Source: Oleiagrimonas sp. C23AA
GTDB taxonomy: Bacteria > Pseudomonadota > Gammaproteobacteria > Xanthomonadales > Rhodanobacteraceae
Length of the DNA: 64,000 bases
Direction: 5' to 3'
NCBI RefSeq assembly: GCF_011759385.1
Contig: NZ_JAARLY010000001.1
Span: 372,001 to 436,000 of the forward strand
In this document: piece after piece, positions 1 to 7,980 of the stretch
How positions within the stretch are numbered: position 1 is the first letter of the stretch
How the letters are laid out: each line of letters starts with the position of its first letter
Notes under the pieces: generated by a model
What the model was told of the DNA's origin: nothing
The model's database searches: none
What the model saw: the letters and a program-made list of their open reading frames with translations, nothing else
Made by a program: the position numbers and the translations under genes

Positions 1-336
1 GAAGCTGGCCACGCCCGAGGCCAGCGCATGGCCCATCGCCGCCAGGCTCCAGATGCCAATGGCCAGCGCATAGCCAATGCGCGTGCCGAGCTTGTCGATG
101 ACCGCGCCGGCGCACAACAGGCCAATCGCGTAGGCGGCCTCGAAAGCAATCACGATGTCGCTGTATTGCAGCTCGGTCCAGCCAAAGTGCGTTTGCAGGA
201 ACGGCGCCAGTACGCCCAGCACCTGGCGGTCGGTGTAGTTGATGGTGGTGGCAAACAGCAACATGGCGCACACGCGCCAGCGATAGCGCCCGATGCCGGT
301 GGTGGTACTGGTTGCCGTAGGCATTGTCGATTTCAT
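1..336 (-). CDS. MFS hexuronate-type transporter (N-terminal 112 residues, cut by window start)
   Basis: The reverse strand reads open from ATG at 336 to the window edge, giving 112 residues with no stop. The start MKSTMPTATS leads into a first membrane segment and the phrase TINYTDRQVLGVLAP, followed by GWTELQYSDIV and AAYAIGLL. This is the typical opening of anion:cation symporters such as the hexuronate transporter ExuT and the glucarate transporter GudP. The probable role is inner-membrane uptake of glucuronate or galacturonate by proton symport. It diverges from the TonB receptor gene at 739 with two LacI-type palindromes between them, which fits co-regulation with glucuronoxylan use. 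The substrate is inferred from family and context. The C-terminal three quarters lie outside the window. Confidence 0.8.
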   Translation of the reverse strand, partial: MKSTMPTATSTTTGIGRYRWRVCAMLLFATTINYTDRQVLGVLAPFLQTHFGWTELQYSDIVIAFEAAYAIGLLCAGAVIDKLGTRIGYALAIGIWSLAAMGHALASGVASF

Positions 337-436
337 GCACATTCCGGTAGCTGTAAACGGAAAAATGGCGGCCTTCAGGAGCTGGTGGCAGCGGCGTGGC
401 GAAGCAGCCGGTGTGATGATTCAAGCAGCCTGATAT

Positions 437-450
437 TGATAGCGCTAACA
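437..450. promoter_or_regulatory. xyl-box-like LacI-family operator, copy 1
   Basis: The 14-mer TGATAGCGCTAACA differs at one base from TGGTAGCGCTAACA, the xyl-box reported for the XylR regulon of Xanthomonas campestris. The central AGCGCT is a perfect palindrome, as expected for a LacI-family repressor site. It lies 100 bases upstream of the hexuronate transporter start and about 290 bases upstream of the TonB receptor start, so it may serve both genes. Confidence 0.65.
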
Positions 451-617
451 TTTTTTGACGGCCAAGTCATTGCATACGTCGGCGTATCCTCCGACTCCGC
501 CGATGGCCTGACTATGGCGCACACATCTGGCGCGACTGGCGCGCCAAATCGATGCTTTATCATCGTATTCCGTTCGTCTATACGAGTCATGTTGCCCTGC
601 AGCGTGAGTCCTGGAAA

Positions 618-631
618 TGGTAGCGCTACCA
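618..631. promoter_or_regulatory. xyl-box-like LacI-family operator, copy 2 (perfect palindrome)
   Basis: TGGTAGCGCTACCA is a perfect 14-base palindrome. It matches the xyl-box at 12 of 14 positions; the 3' half is the exact mirror of the 5' half. It sits 107 bases upstream of the receptor 1 ATG, a position suited to repression of that promoter. Confidence 0.65.
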
Positions 632-738
632 TGCTGCGCGAATTGGATTGCCTGACTTGTCACGCAGGCCAGGCCACTACAAGAACCGTGGACACACCAT
701 TCGAATCAACCTGTCATTTGACTAGGGGAGAGGGCTAC

Positions 739-3690
739 ATGAACAAGCATCTGGCACGTACCACGCTGTCCCAGGCCGTGGGCTTGATTCTGCTCGGCAT
801 GAGCGCCAGCGCATTCGCCACGCAGGGAGTGGCGAATGCGGCACAGACGACCAGCACACAGTCATCGACGAAGAAAAAATCCTCTGGCGATCAATCTCAG
901 CCGGAGAACCTTCAGGGCGTGACAGTGTCGGGCGGGTACCGGCACAGCATCCAGTTTTCCACCGATGCCAAGCGCAATGCGGTGAATGTTGTCGACACGG
1001 TGTTTTCCGAGGACATAGGCAAGTTCCCCGACACCAACATCGCCGAATCGCTGAACCGCATTCCGGGCGTGCAGCTGACGCGAGGGCTGGACGGGCAGGG
1101 CCTGAACGTATCCATTCGTGGTCTGGGGCCGAGCTTCACGCGCGTGACGCTGGATGGTGGCAGCGTGGAAACCGCTTCCATTGGTCAGGATCAGCAGAGC
1201 CAGGATCGCGAAGTGGATCTGAGCCTGCTGCCTAGCGAGTTCTTCACCCAGCTCACGGTCAGCAAGACGCCGACCGCCAGCATGCTGGAGGGCGGCATTT
1301 CCGGCACCGTCGACATGCGCACGCTGCGTCCGTTCGATCATCCGGGCACGCACCTGACCTACAACGTCAAGGAAAGCTGGAACAGCAACAGCAAGCAGTA
1401 CAGTCCCAACGCCTCACTGATCGGCAGCTGGACCAACGCCGACAATACCTTCGGTGCGCTGGTGGGCGTGTCGTCGTCGGAAAGCAAGCTGCACGTCGAC
1501 GGTTGGGAAAGCATCGGCTGGACCACGCCGGGGCTGACCTATGCCCAATGCGGTATCAATCCGCCGGCCGGCACCGCTACCACGGGACAGCCCACGCTTG
1601 ATGCGTGCAACTCCATCGGCGGAGGCAACTGGCGTATTCCCGATACGGTGCCGGCCACGGCAGGGCAGGGGTTGGTTGCCGGGCAGCCGATCGATGCCAG
1701 CTGGCTGCTGGCGCATAATCCCGATCTCAACATCAGCCAGATCAGCAATGCGCTGATCCCGCGTCTGGGCCGCAGCACCTTCCTCAACGACGACCGCAAG
1801 CGCCACTCCGGCGTCATGTCGTTTGAGTACAAGCCCAATGAGAACATGCATTTCTATCTGGACGCGCTGTATTCGGAAGCGCAGCGTGATACCAACCGCA
1901 TGGACATGGACCTGATTGGCCGCAATGGCAACATGATCCCGCTGAACATGAAGGTCGATGGCAATGGCGTGGTGACCGATGCCACCTTCACCAACGCACA
2001 GTTCTTCCTGGAGGAACGCCCGTATTCGGAGAAGGACCACTTCTGGGCGGTCAATCCAGGTGCCGACTTCTACTTCGGTGACAGCGGCAACATCAAGCTG
2101 CACGTGCAGGGGCACGTCAATCGCAGCTGGATGCGCCGAACCATCCCCTCCATCCTGGTCAATTCGCCGTTTACCACGGTCCAGTACAGCAACACAGGTG
2201 GTGATCACCCGACCTGGACCACGGGTGTGGATCTGAACAATCCCGATGCCGGCTGGACCTGGAATCGTGTCAATCTGCAGAAAGAGCATCGTGTGACCGA
2301 GACCAAGGGCGTGCGCTCGGATATCCAGATCGGTGACGAGGACAACAATATCGACCTGGGTTTCGACTATGACCAGGAAGCACGTTCGATCGTCGGCTAC
2401 GACAACAGCCCGGCGTGGGAAAAGGTGGTCTGCCACGGCACCGGTAGTGATACCTGTGATGGTGGCGCGGGTTCGGCGATTCCTCAGTCGGACCTGGCCT
2501 CGTACCTGATTCCCGGCCCGGCCGGCTTCATCACCGCCGACTATGCGGCGATCATGGGTGCGACCAACTATTACCAGTTGGCCGCCAATGCTCCTGTCTC
2601 GCAGGCGTCCAACACCGGCGCCACCACCGGCAGCTTCAAGGACCGCAATTGGGGTTTCTTCATCGAGACGAATCTGTCTACCGAGCTATTGAACCGGCCC
2701 CTGCGCTTCAACGCCGGTGTCCGTTACGTCACCACCAAGCAGGACATCAGTGGCCCAGTCACCTCCGGTGATCAGACAATCTGGAAGTCGTTCAACTCCA
2801 AGTACGACGACTTCCTGCCGTCGTTCAATCTGGCCTGGACGGTGGCCGACAACGTGGTGCTGCGCATGGCCGCCTCGCGCACCATGACCCGCCCCAACCC
2901 CAGCTATATGCTGCCCAACACCAACTTCAGCGATCCGTCGGCTGAAACGGCCACGCAGGGCAACCCGAACCTGCAGCCGTACCAGTCGACCAATTTCGAT
3001 CTGGGCGGCGAGTGGTATACCGGTGGTGCCGGCTACGTTGCGCTGGACCTGTTCAACAAGCGCATCAACGGCTTCACCGTCAATGGTATTCGCACCATTC
3101 CGTTCAATCAGCTGGGTGTGTCCTACGACAGCCTGCTGCCGTATCAGAAGACGGCACTGCAGCAGCGCGGTGGCCCGGACAACGCCACCGTGCAGGTGCA
3201 GTCGCAGGTCAATGCCGACGGCACGCTGAAGATTTACGGCCAGGAAGTGACCTGGGTGCAGCCGCTGGATGGCTGGGTGGATGGCCTGGGCTTCACCGCC
3301 AACTTCACCCACGTCAACCAGACCGCCTCGGGCGAGGGCGTGCCGGCGGTAGCCGTGGGCGTGGCGCCCAAGCTGTGGAACGGCACGGTGTACTGGGAGC
3401 ATGGTCCGGGCTCGGTTCGCCTGTCCTATACCTGGACCGACAAGATGATCTCCTCGGGTGCCAATCAGAACGGCATCTCGTTCGCACGGATCAAGACCGA
3501 TGCTCGCGGGCAGCTGGATCTTTCGGCCAGCTACACGCTGGAGCATGTGGTTTCCAAGCCGCAGATCACGCTGGACGTCACCAACATCACCGATCAGGCG
3601 ATGCGCTCGACCTTCCAGTACAACAATGCGGCCTACAGCTACTTCGATCCCGGTCGCACGGTGATGCTGGGTATTCGCGGCACGTTCTGA
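739..3690 (+). CDS. TonB-dependent receptor 1 (Xanthomonas/Caulobacter type), probable xylan-oligosaccharide porin
   Basis: The chosen ATG at 739 follows GGGGAGAGGG and opens a signal peptide (about residues 1-27, ending SASAFA). The protein has 983 residues. LQGVTVSG (near residue 60) resembles a TonB box. The plug domain starts with the phrase EDIGKFPDTNIAESLNRIPG, which is diagnostic of the TIGR01782 receptor family, and the chain ends in a beta-barrel with C-terminal Phe (GIRGTF). It should import an oligosaccharide across the outer membrane using TonB/ExbBD energy. Two LacI-type boxes upstream and downstream transporter, GH43 and mutarotase genes suggest a xylan-derived ligand. The longer frame back to base 28 is rejected because it has no ribosome-binding site and buries the signal peptide. 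Confidence 0.92.
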   Translation: MNKHLARTTLSQAVGLILLGMSASAFATQGVANAAQTTSTQSSTKKKSSGDQSQPENLQGVTVSGGYRHSIQFSTDAKRNAVNVVDTVFSEDIGKFPDTNIAESLNRIPGVQLTRGLDGQGLNVSIRGLGPSFTRVTLDGGSVETASIGQDQQSQDREVDLSLLPSEFFTQLTVSKTPTASMLEGGISGTVDMRTLRPFDHPGTHLTYNVKESWNSNSKQYSPNASLIGSWTNADNTFGALVGVSSSESKLHVDGWESIGWTTPGLTYAQCGINPPAGTATTGQPTLDACNSIGGGNWRIPDTVPATAGQGLVAGQPIDASWLLAHNPDLNISQISNALIPRLGRSTFLNDDRKRHSGVMSFEYKPNENMHFYLDALYSEAQRDTNRMDMDLIGRNGNMIPLNMKVDGNGVVTDATFTNAQFFLEERPYSEKDHFWAVNPGADFYFGDSGNIKLHVQGHVNRSWMRRTIPSILVNSPFTTVQYSNTGGDHPTWTTGVDLNNPDAGWTWNRVNLQKEHRVTETKGVRSDIQIGDEDNNIDLGFDYDQEARSIVGYDNSPAWEKVVCHGTGSDTCDGGAGSAIPQSDLASYLIPGPAGFITADYAAIMGATNYYQLAANAPVSQASNTGATTGSFKDRNWGFFIETNLSTELLNRPLRFNAGVRYVTTKQDISGPVTSGDQTIWKSFNSKYDDFLPSFNLAWTVADNVVLRMAASRTMTRPNPSYMLPNTNFSDPSAETATQGNPNLQPYQSTNFDLGGEWYTGGAGYVALDLFNKRINGFTVNGIRTIPFNQLGVSYDSLLPYQKTALQQRGGPDNATVQVQSQVNADGTLKIYGQEVTWVQPLDGWVDGLGFTANFTHVNQTASGEGVPAVAVGVAPKLWNGTVYWEHGPGSVRLSYTWTDKMISSGANQNGISFARIKTDARGQLDLSASYTLEHVVSKPQITLDVTNITDQAMRSTFQYNNAAYSYFDPGRTVMLGIRGTF

Positions 3691-3721
3691 TCGTCCGTTG
3701 CATGCAGTAGTGTCATGGCAC

Positions 3722-3747
3722 CCCACGCCCGCGTCTGCGGGCGTGGG
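3722..3747 (+). repeat. Intercistronic 11-bp inverted repeat downstream of TonB receptor 1
   Basis: CCCACGCCCGC (3722-3732) and GCGGGCGTGGG (3737-3747) pair perfectly around the loop GTCT. No T-tract follows. It therefore looks more like an mRNA 3'-end stabiliser or partial attenuator between the receptor and the transporter gene than a classical terminator. Confidence 0.6.
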
Positions 3748-3800
3748 ACAGGGGGTGGCCGCATTCGGCCACGAATGTTCATCTCAACTGTGCGGCGGCG

Positions 3801-5294
3801 ATGACAAGTACTTCCGAAAAACTCTCAGTCGGTGAAAAGATCGGCTACAGCCTGGGCGACCTGGCGGCCAATCTGATCTTCCAGACCCTGGTCACCTTCC
3901 TGGCCTTCTTCTACACCGACGTCTATCGCATCCCTGCCGACGTGGCGGCGACCATCATCTTCGTGGTCGGCCTGATCGGGGCATTCGTGTTCACGCCGGT
4001 GATGGGCTTCGTGGCCGACCGCACACGTTCGCGCTGGGGCAAGTTCCGGCCCTGGATACTGTGGACGGCAGTGCCGTTCGGTGTGCTTTCCATGCTGGCG
4101 TTCTCCACGCCGCATCTGGGCGAGTACGGCAAGGTGGCCTACGCACTGGCCACCTACACGCTGCTGGTACTGATCTACATCGCCAACAATCTTCCCTATT
4201 CGGCGCTCAGCGGCGTGCTGACCGGCAGCATGGACCAGCGCAATAGCTTGTCCTCGTTCCGCTTTGTGGCGGTGATGATCGCCCAGTTCATCATCCAAGT
4301 GCTGCTGCTGCCATTGGTGCTGATCCTGGGCGGCGGCGACAAGGCCGTGGGCTTTCGCAACACCATGGTCGTGTTCGCGATCATCGGCACGATATTTTTC
4401 CTGATTACCTTCTTCACGACGCGCGAGCGGGTGGTGCAGGCCAGCGAGCAGCGTTCGAGCATCCGCGAGGATCTGGCCGATCTGGCGCGCAACCGGCCGT
4501 GGCTGGTGATGCTGGCGCTGACCATTCTGGTATTCATCAACCTGGCGCTGAAAGGCGGCATGTATGTGTACTACTTCAAGTACTACATGGATGGCGCGCA
4601 GCTGGCGCATTTTCTGGATGTGATCGGCTTCGATCGGATGATCGACGGACTCAATCACACGCTGACCGGCATGGGCCTGGCGCGGTTCCAGTGGCCGAAA
4701 GATCCGCCGACCTCGGCGTTCAGCCTGTTCAATGCCGGCGGCATTATTTTCATGATCGTCGGTATCGGCTTTTCGCGCCGGCTGGCCGACCGCTTCGGCA
4801 AGCGCGATACCTTCGGCGGGGCGCTGTTCCTGTCCACGCTGTGCCTGCTGGCGTTCTGGTTCTACCCACCGACGGCGGTGTGGCTGGTGATGGTGTCCTA
4901 CATCCTGCACGGCTTTTTCTACGGCATCACCACGCCACTGCTGTGGGCGATGATCGCCGATGTGGCCGACTACTCCGAATGGAAGAACAACCGCCGCGCC
5001 ACCGCGATCATCTTCTCGGCCATGTTGTGCGGGCTGAAAGCCGGGCTGAGTGTGGGCGGTGCGCTGGTGGCCGGCATCCTTGCCGCCTACGGCTATGAAG
5101 CCGGCGCCGCTACGCAGGCGCCGCACGTGGTCGAGGGCATACGCCTTTCGGTGAGCCTGTATTGCTCGATTCCGTTCCTGCTGGGTGTGGCGCTGCTGTT
5201 CTTCTACGAGATCGACAAGCCGATGGAAGTGCGCATCGAGCGAGAGCTGGGTGATCGCCGCGCCGCCGTCGCTGCCAGTGCGGCGGCGTTGTGA
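3801..5294 (+). CDS. GPH-family sugar:cation symporter (MFS)
   Basis: The 497-residue protein has about 12 hydrophobic segments and the glycoside-pentoside-hexuronide family signature: GEKIGYSLGDLAANL at the N-terminus, then GFVADRTRSRWGKFRPW in the cytoplasmic loop after helix II-III. Relatives include the xyloside and glucuronide symporters XylP, YicJ and UidB. A loop at about residues 270-312 (between FLDVIGFD and DPPTSAFS) is longer than usual. It should move xylosides, arabinosides or similar oligosaccharides across the inner membrane with H+ or Na+. It lies 110 bases after receptor 1, beyond a hairpin, and 25 bases before the GH43 gene, consistent with one operon. The exact substrate cannot be read from the sequence. 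Confidence 0.88.
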   Translation: MTSTSEKLSVGEKIGYSLGDLAANLIFQTLVTFLAFFYTDVYRIPADVAATIIFVVGLIGAFVFTPVMGFVADRTRSRWGKFRPWILWTAVPFGVLSMLAFSTPHLGEYGKVAYALATYTLLVLIYIANNLPYSALSGVLTGSMDQRNSLSSFRFVAVMIAQFIIQVLLLPLVLILGGGDKAVGFRNTMVVFAIIGTIFFLITFFTTRERVVQASEQRSSIREDLADLARNRPWLVMLALTILVFINLALKGGMYVYYFKYYMDGAQLAHFLDVIGFDRMIDGLNHTLTGMGLARFQWPKDPPTSAFSLFNAGGIIFMIVGIGFSRRLADRFGKRDTFGGALFLSTLCLLAFWFYPPTAVWLVMVSYILHGFFYGITTPLLWAMIADVADYSEWKNNRRATAIIFSAMLCGLKAGLSVGGALVAGILAAYGYEAGAATQAPHVVEGIRLSVSLYCSIPFLLGVALLFFYEIDKPMEVRIERELGDRRAAVAASAAAL

Positions 5295-5319
5295 AACCTA
5301 TCCAAGAAGAGACGAATGG

Positions 5320-6351
5320 ATGTCTGAAGAACTGACCCAAGAGCAACTGGATGCGCTGGCTGGAAAGGCGGTATCCCAGCCGCTGGTGACGCATATCTAC
5401 ACAGCCGATCCGTCTGCGCATGTTTTCCAGGGCAAGGTTTACGTCTATCCATCGCACGACATCGATGCCGGCATCGCCTTCAACGACAACGGCGATCACT
5501 TCGGCATGACCGACTACCACGTGCTGCGCATGGATTCGCCCGAAAGCCAGGCGCACGATTGTGGTGTCGCGCTGCACGTGCGCGATGTGCCGTGGGCCGA
5601 ACGCCAGATGTGGGCGCCGGATGCGGCCTGCAAAGACGGCCGCTATTACCTGTACTTTCCGGCCAAACGTGCCGACGGCATCTTTCAGATCGGCGTGGCC
5701 GTGGGTCAGCATCCGGAAGGCCCGTTCGCGCCGGAGCCGCAGGCGATCGACGGCAGCTATTCCATCGACCCGGCGGTGTTTGCCGATCACGATGGCGAGC
5801 ACTACATGTATTTCGGCGGGCTGTGGGGCGGCCAGCTGCAAAGCTACCGCGACAACGTGTACGGCGAGCATCACCAGGAGCCTGCTGCTGACCAGCCGGC
5901 GCTGGGCCCGCGCGTGGCGCGTCTGGATGCCGACATGAAGCAGTTTGCCGAAGCACCGCGCGAGGTGGTGATTGTCGATGAAAACGGCCAGCCACTACGC
6001 GCCGGCGATCACGACCGGCGCTATTTCGAAGGCCCCTGGATGCACCGTTATCAGGGCCGTTACTACCTTTCCTATTCCACGGGCGACACGCATTACCTGT
6101 GCTACGCCATCGGTGACTCGCCCTACGGACCGTTTACTTATGCCGGCCGTATTCTGTCGCCGGTAGTGGGCTGGACCACGCATCATTCGATTGTCGAATT
6201 CGATGGCCGCTGGTGGCTCTACTATCACGACTCGGTGCTGTCCGGCGGTGTGACACATCTGCGCTCGGTAAAGGTGGTCGAGCTGCATATGGACGAGGAT
6301 GGCCGCATCCAGACCATCCATCCCTATGGCGAGCCGGTGGCCAGCGCATGA
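5320..6351 (+). CDS. Glycoside hydrolase family 43, cytoplasmic (beta-xylosidase / arabinofuranosidase)
   Basis: The ATG at 5320 follows AAGAAGAGACGAATGG and starts 26 bases after the symporter stop, giving 343 residues without a signal peptide. GH43 active-site acids are visible: base Asp30 in TADPSAHVF, pKa-modulating Asp150 in SIDPAVF and general acid Glu237 in YFEGPW. The fold is a five-bladed beta-propeller that removes xylose or arabinofuranose from short oligosaccharides in the cytoplasm. The gene overlaps the mutarotase start by four bases (ATGA at 6348-6351), so the two are translationally coupled. Specificity between xylose and arabinose cannot be decided from motifs. Confidence 0.9.
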   Translation: MSEELTQEQLDALAGKAVSQPLVTHIYTADPSAHVFQGKVYVYPSHDIDAGIAFNDNGDHFGMTDYHVLRMDSPESQAHDCGVALHVRDVPWAERQMWAPDAACKDGRYYLYFPAKRADGIFQIGVAVGQHPEGPFAPEPQAIDGSYSIDPAVFADHDGEHYMYFGGLWGGQLQSYRDNVYGEHHQEPAADQPALGPRVARLDADMKQFAEAPREVVIVDENGQPLRAGDHDRRYFEGPWMHRYQGRYYLSYSTGDTHYLCYAIGDSPYGPFTYAGRILSPVVGWTTHHSIVEFDGRWWLYYHDSVLSGGVTHLRSVKVVELHMDEDGRIQTIHPYGEPVASA

Positions 6352-7190
6352 GCGTTGGTCGTCAGGCGCCTGGACAGATCGGCGATGCGCTTGATGCGGC
6401 GCCGGAAGGGCCGCGGCTACGTATCGAGCGGGGTGACCTTGTGGTGGATATCGAACCTGCCGCCGGTGGCCGCATCGCGCAGATCACCCATCAGGGCGAG
6501 CCCTGGCTGGTCGACCGCAGCGTGGAGCAGCACGCCATGATCGCCTGGGGCTGTTACCCGATGCTGCCCTGGGCAGGGCGCCTGCGTGAGGGGCGCTTCA
6601 ACTTCGAACAGCGCGAATATCAGCTTTCGCGCAATTTCGGCGAGCACGCCATTCATGGCGTGGGCTTTGCGCTGCCCTGGCAGGTGGAAGAACACGCCGC
6701 CGAGCATGCGGTGATGACTTTGCAACTGCCGGAGAACGAGTACTGGCCTTTTGGTGGCTCGGCCCGTCACCGCGTGGCCATCGAATCTGACATGCGGCTG
6801 CGCATGCAGCTGACGGTTACCGCCGGCAAGCAGGGGATGCCCGTGGTGCTCGGCTGGCATCCGTGGTTTCGCAAACCCGAAATAGTCCATTTCAAGCCGG
6901 AACGCATGTACCCGCGGGATGCGCAAGGGATCGCCGTGCGACCGTTGGCTGCGCCCGTGACTGGCCCATGGGATGACTGCTTCGTCAACCACGAACCGGT
7001 GCTGTTGCAGCGTGACGGACAACAGCTGGTTCTGACTTCCGACTGCGATCACTGGGTGGTCTATGACGAGCAGACACAGGCGAGCTGTTTCGAACCCCAG
7101 ACTGGCCCACCGGATGCATTCAATCTGGCCCCGCAGCGCCTCGAGCCCGGACAGACGCGATCGGCGTGGTTTCTGATGGAATGGCAATGA
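6348..7190 (+). CDS. Aldose 1-epimerase family protein (mutarotase)
   Basis: The 280-residue protein starts in an ATGA overlap with the GH43 stop. GalM-type catalytic residues are present: His103 in AIHGVGFAL, His171 in LGWHPWF and Glu249 in CFEPQTGPPDAFN. It interconverts the alpha and beta anomers of aldoses, supplying the anomer needed by the sugar isomerase after GH43 cleavage. There is no signal peptide, so it acts in the cytoplasm. It ends the first operon of the locus. It belongs to the YihR/YphB-like branch rather than classical GalM, judging by its short length and WHPWF phrase (inference). Confidence 0.87.
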   Translation: MSVGRQAPGQIGDALDAAPEGPRLRIERGDLVVDIEPAAGGRIAQITHQGEPWLVDRSVEQHAMIAWGCYPMLPWAGRLREGRFNFEQREYQLSRNFGEHAIHGVGFALPWQVEEHAAEHAVMTLQLPENEYWPFGGSARHRVAIESDMRLRMQLTVTAGKQGMPVVLGWHPWFRKPEIVHFKPERMYPRDAQGIAVRPLAAPVTGPWDDCFVNHEPVLLQRDGQQLVLTSDCDHWVVYDEQTQASCFEPQTGPPDAFNLAPQRLEPGQTRSAWFLMEWQ

Positions 7191-7372
7191 CGCCGGATGC
7201 GATGTGGCCTATCCATTGGTCGGTCACCCATCTGGGCAGGCGCCCGGTGCCGGCCAGGAACGCTTTCGCGCATGACAACATGGGGAGGTCTTAGGATGGG
7301 TCGGAATTATTCCTAGCCGTTAGCATAGACAAGATGCATGGGATGCATTGCTTTTCTTTTTGGCTGCTAATA

Positions 7373-7386
7373 TGGTAGCGCTAACA
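7373..7386. promoter_or_regulatory. Perfect xyl-box operator upstream of TonB receptor 2
   Basis: TGGTAGCGCTAACA matches the xyl-box consensus at all 14 positions. It implies that the receptor 2/SapC/halogenase block is controlled by the same LacI-family regulator as the receptor 1 block. The regulator gene itself is not in the window. Confidence 0.75.
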
Positions 7387-7876
7387 AAAGAGACGACTTC
7401 TCAATAGATCGCAAAGAACGATCAAGAATCGTCTGAGAAGCACCAAATGCGAATGAGGGGCCGGCGCATGCCGGGGGGAGAAAACATGAAGCATTCACGA
7501 GTGCAGCAGACCAGCTGGCGCTGGTTCGGGACATCCAGCGTGTCCCTACCTCCAACACATGACGGCGCAACGCCGTCGCCGCGCTGGCATAGGCCCGGCC
7601 CGTGCCCTAGGCGCAGGTCGTCGTGCCCGCAGCGCGCATACCCGACCGACCCATAGACAGCCAAATCCGATTCGTAGCGGTGGCTTCGTCGACGCTGCGT
7701 GGAGCTTTGGCACGTCCAGGGGTCATCGAGAACCGGTACGACGACATCGCGGAAAGGGCGCGTGTCGTACCCATTCCGGGGCAGGTAGGGGTGAACGGGC
7801 TTGGGATGGGGCTCGAGGACAACACCCGAGACAAGTGGAAATAGCCATCCATCAACTAAGGAAGGGAGGGGAACCC

Positions 7877-7978
7877 ATGATCAGCTTCAGAAACGGGGTC
7901 GATGTGCCCGGCAGTGGCCGCGGTATGGCCCGCAAGCACGAAGTCAGTCAACAACAGCGCCAGATGGGGAGGGGATGA
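7877..7978 (+). CDS. Possible 33-codon leader peptide translationally coupled to TonB receptor 2
   Basis: ATG at 7877 follows GGGAGGGG with five bases spacing, one of the best ribosome-binding sites in the locus. The frame encodes 33 residues beginning MISFRNGVDVPG and rich in Gly, Arg and Gln. Its stop TGA (7976-7978) overlaps an in-frame receptor ATG (7975-7977), and the preferred receptor ATG lies at 7981. This arrangement is typical of translational coupling. I recognise no family, and it may be a chance frame. Confidence 0.3.
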   Translation: MISFRNGVDVPGSGRGMARKHEVSQQQRQMGRG

Positions 7979-7980
7979 AC

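Larger units (their letters stand above)
337..738. promoter_or_regulatory. Divergent regulatory spacer between the hexuronate transporter and TonB receptor 1
   Basis: This 402-base spacer carries no credible gene. An open frame extends the receptor reading frame upstream to base 28, but it is antisense to the transporter and lacks family similarity. The spacer holds two copies of a LacI-family-like palindrome (437-450 and 618-631). A purine-rich ribosome-binding site, GGGGAGAGGG (725-734), precedes the receptor ATG at 739. Exact -35/-10 elements could not be assigned with confidence. Confidence 0.6.
7191..7980 (+). promoter_or_regulatory. Long spacer and probable 5' leader of TonB receptor 2
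   Basis: This 790-base region has no recognisable protein family. It contains a perfect xyl-box at 7373-7386, about 600 bases before the receptor ATG, so the mRNA leader is probably over 500 nt if transcription starts near the box. Two short frames have strong ribosome-binding sites. One is a 56-codon frame from ATG 7486 after GGGGGGAG, composition-biased and without similarity that I recognise. The other is a 33-codon frame (7877-7978) listed separately. A small GC hairpin, CCGGCGCATGCCGG (7461-7474), lies just ahead of the first frame. Confidence 0.5.

Noticed and set aside
28-738. Upstream extension of the receptor 1 frame and open frames in the divergent spacer
   Set aside because: The extension is antisense to a clear transporter start, has no ribosome-binding site or domain, and would hide the signal peptide.
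7486-7656. 56-codon frame with a strong ribosome-binding site in the receptor 2 leader
   Set aside because: It is Pro/Arg/Ser biased, without a domain or signal; kept only as a note in the leader description.
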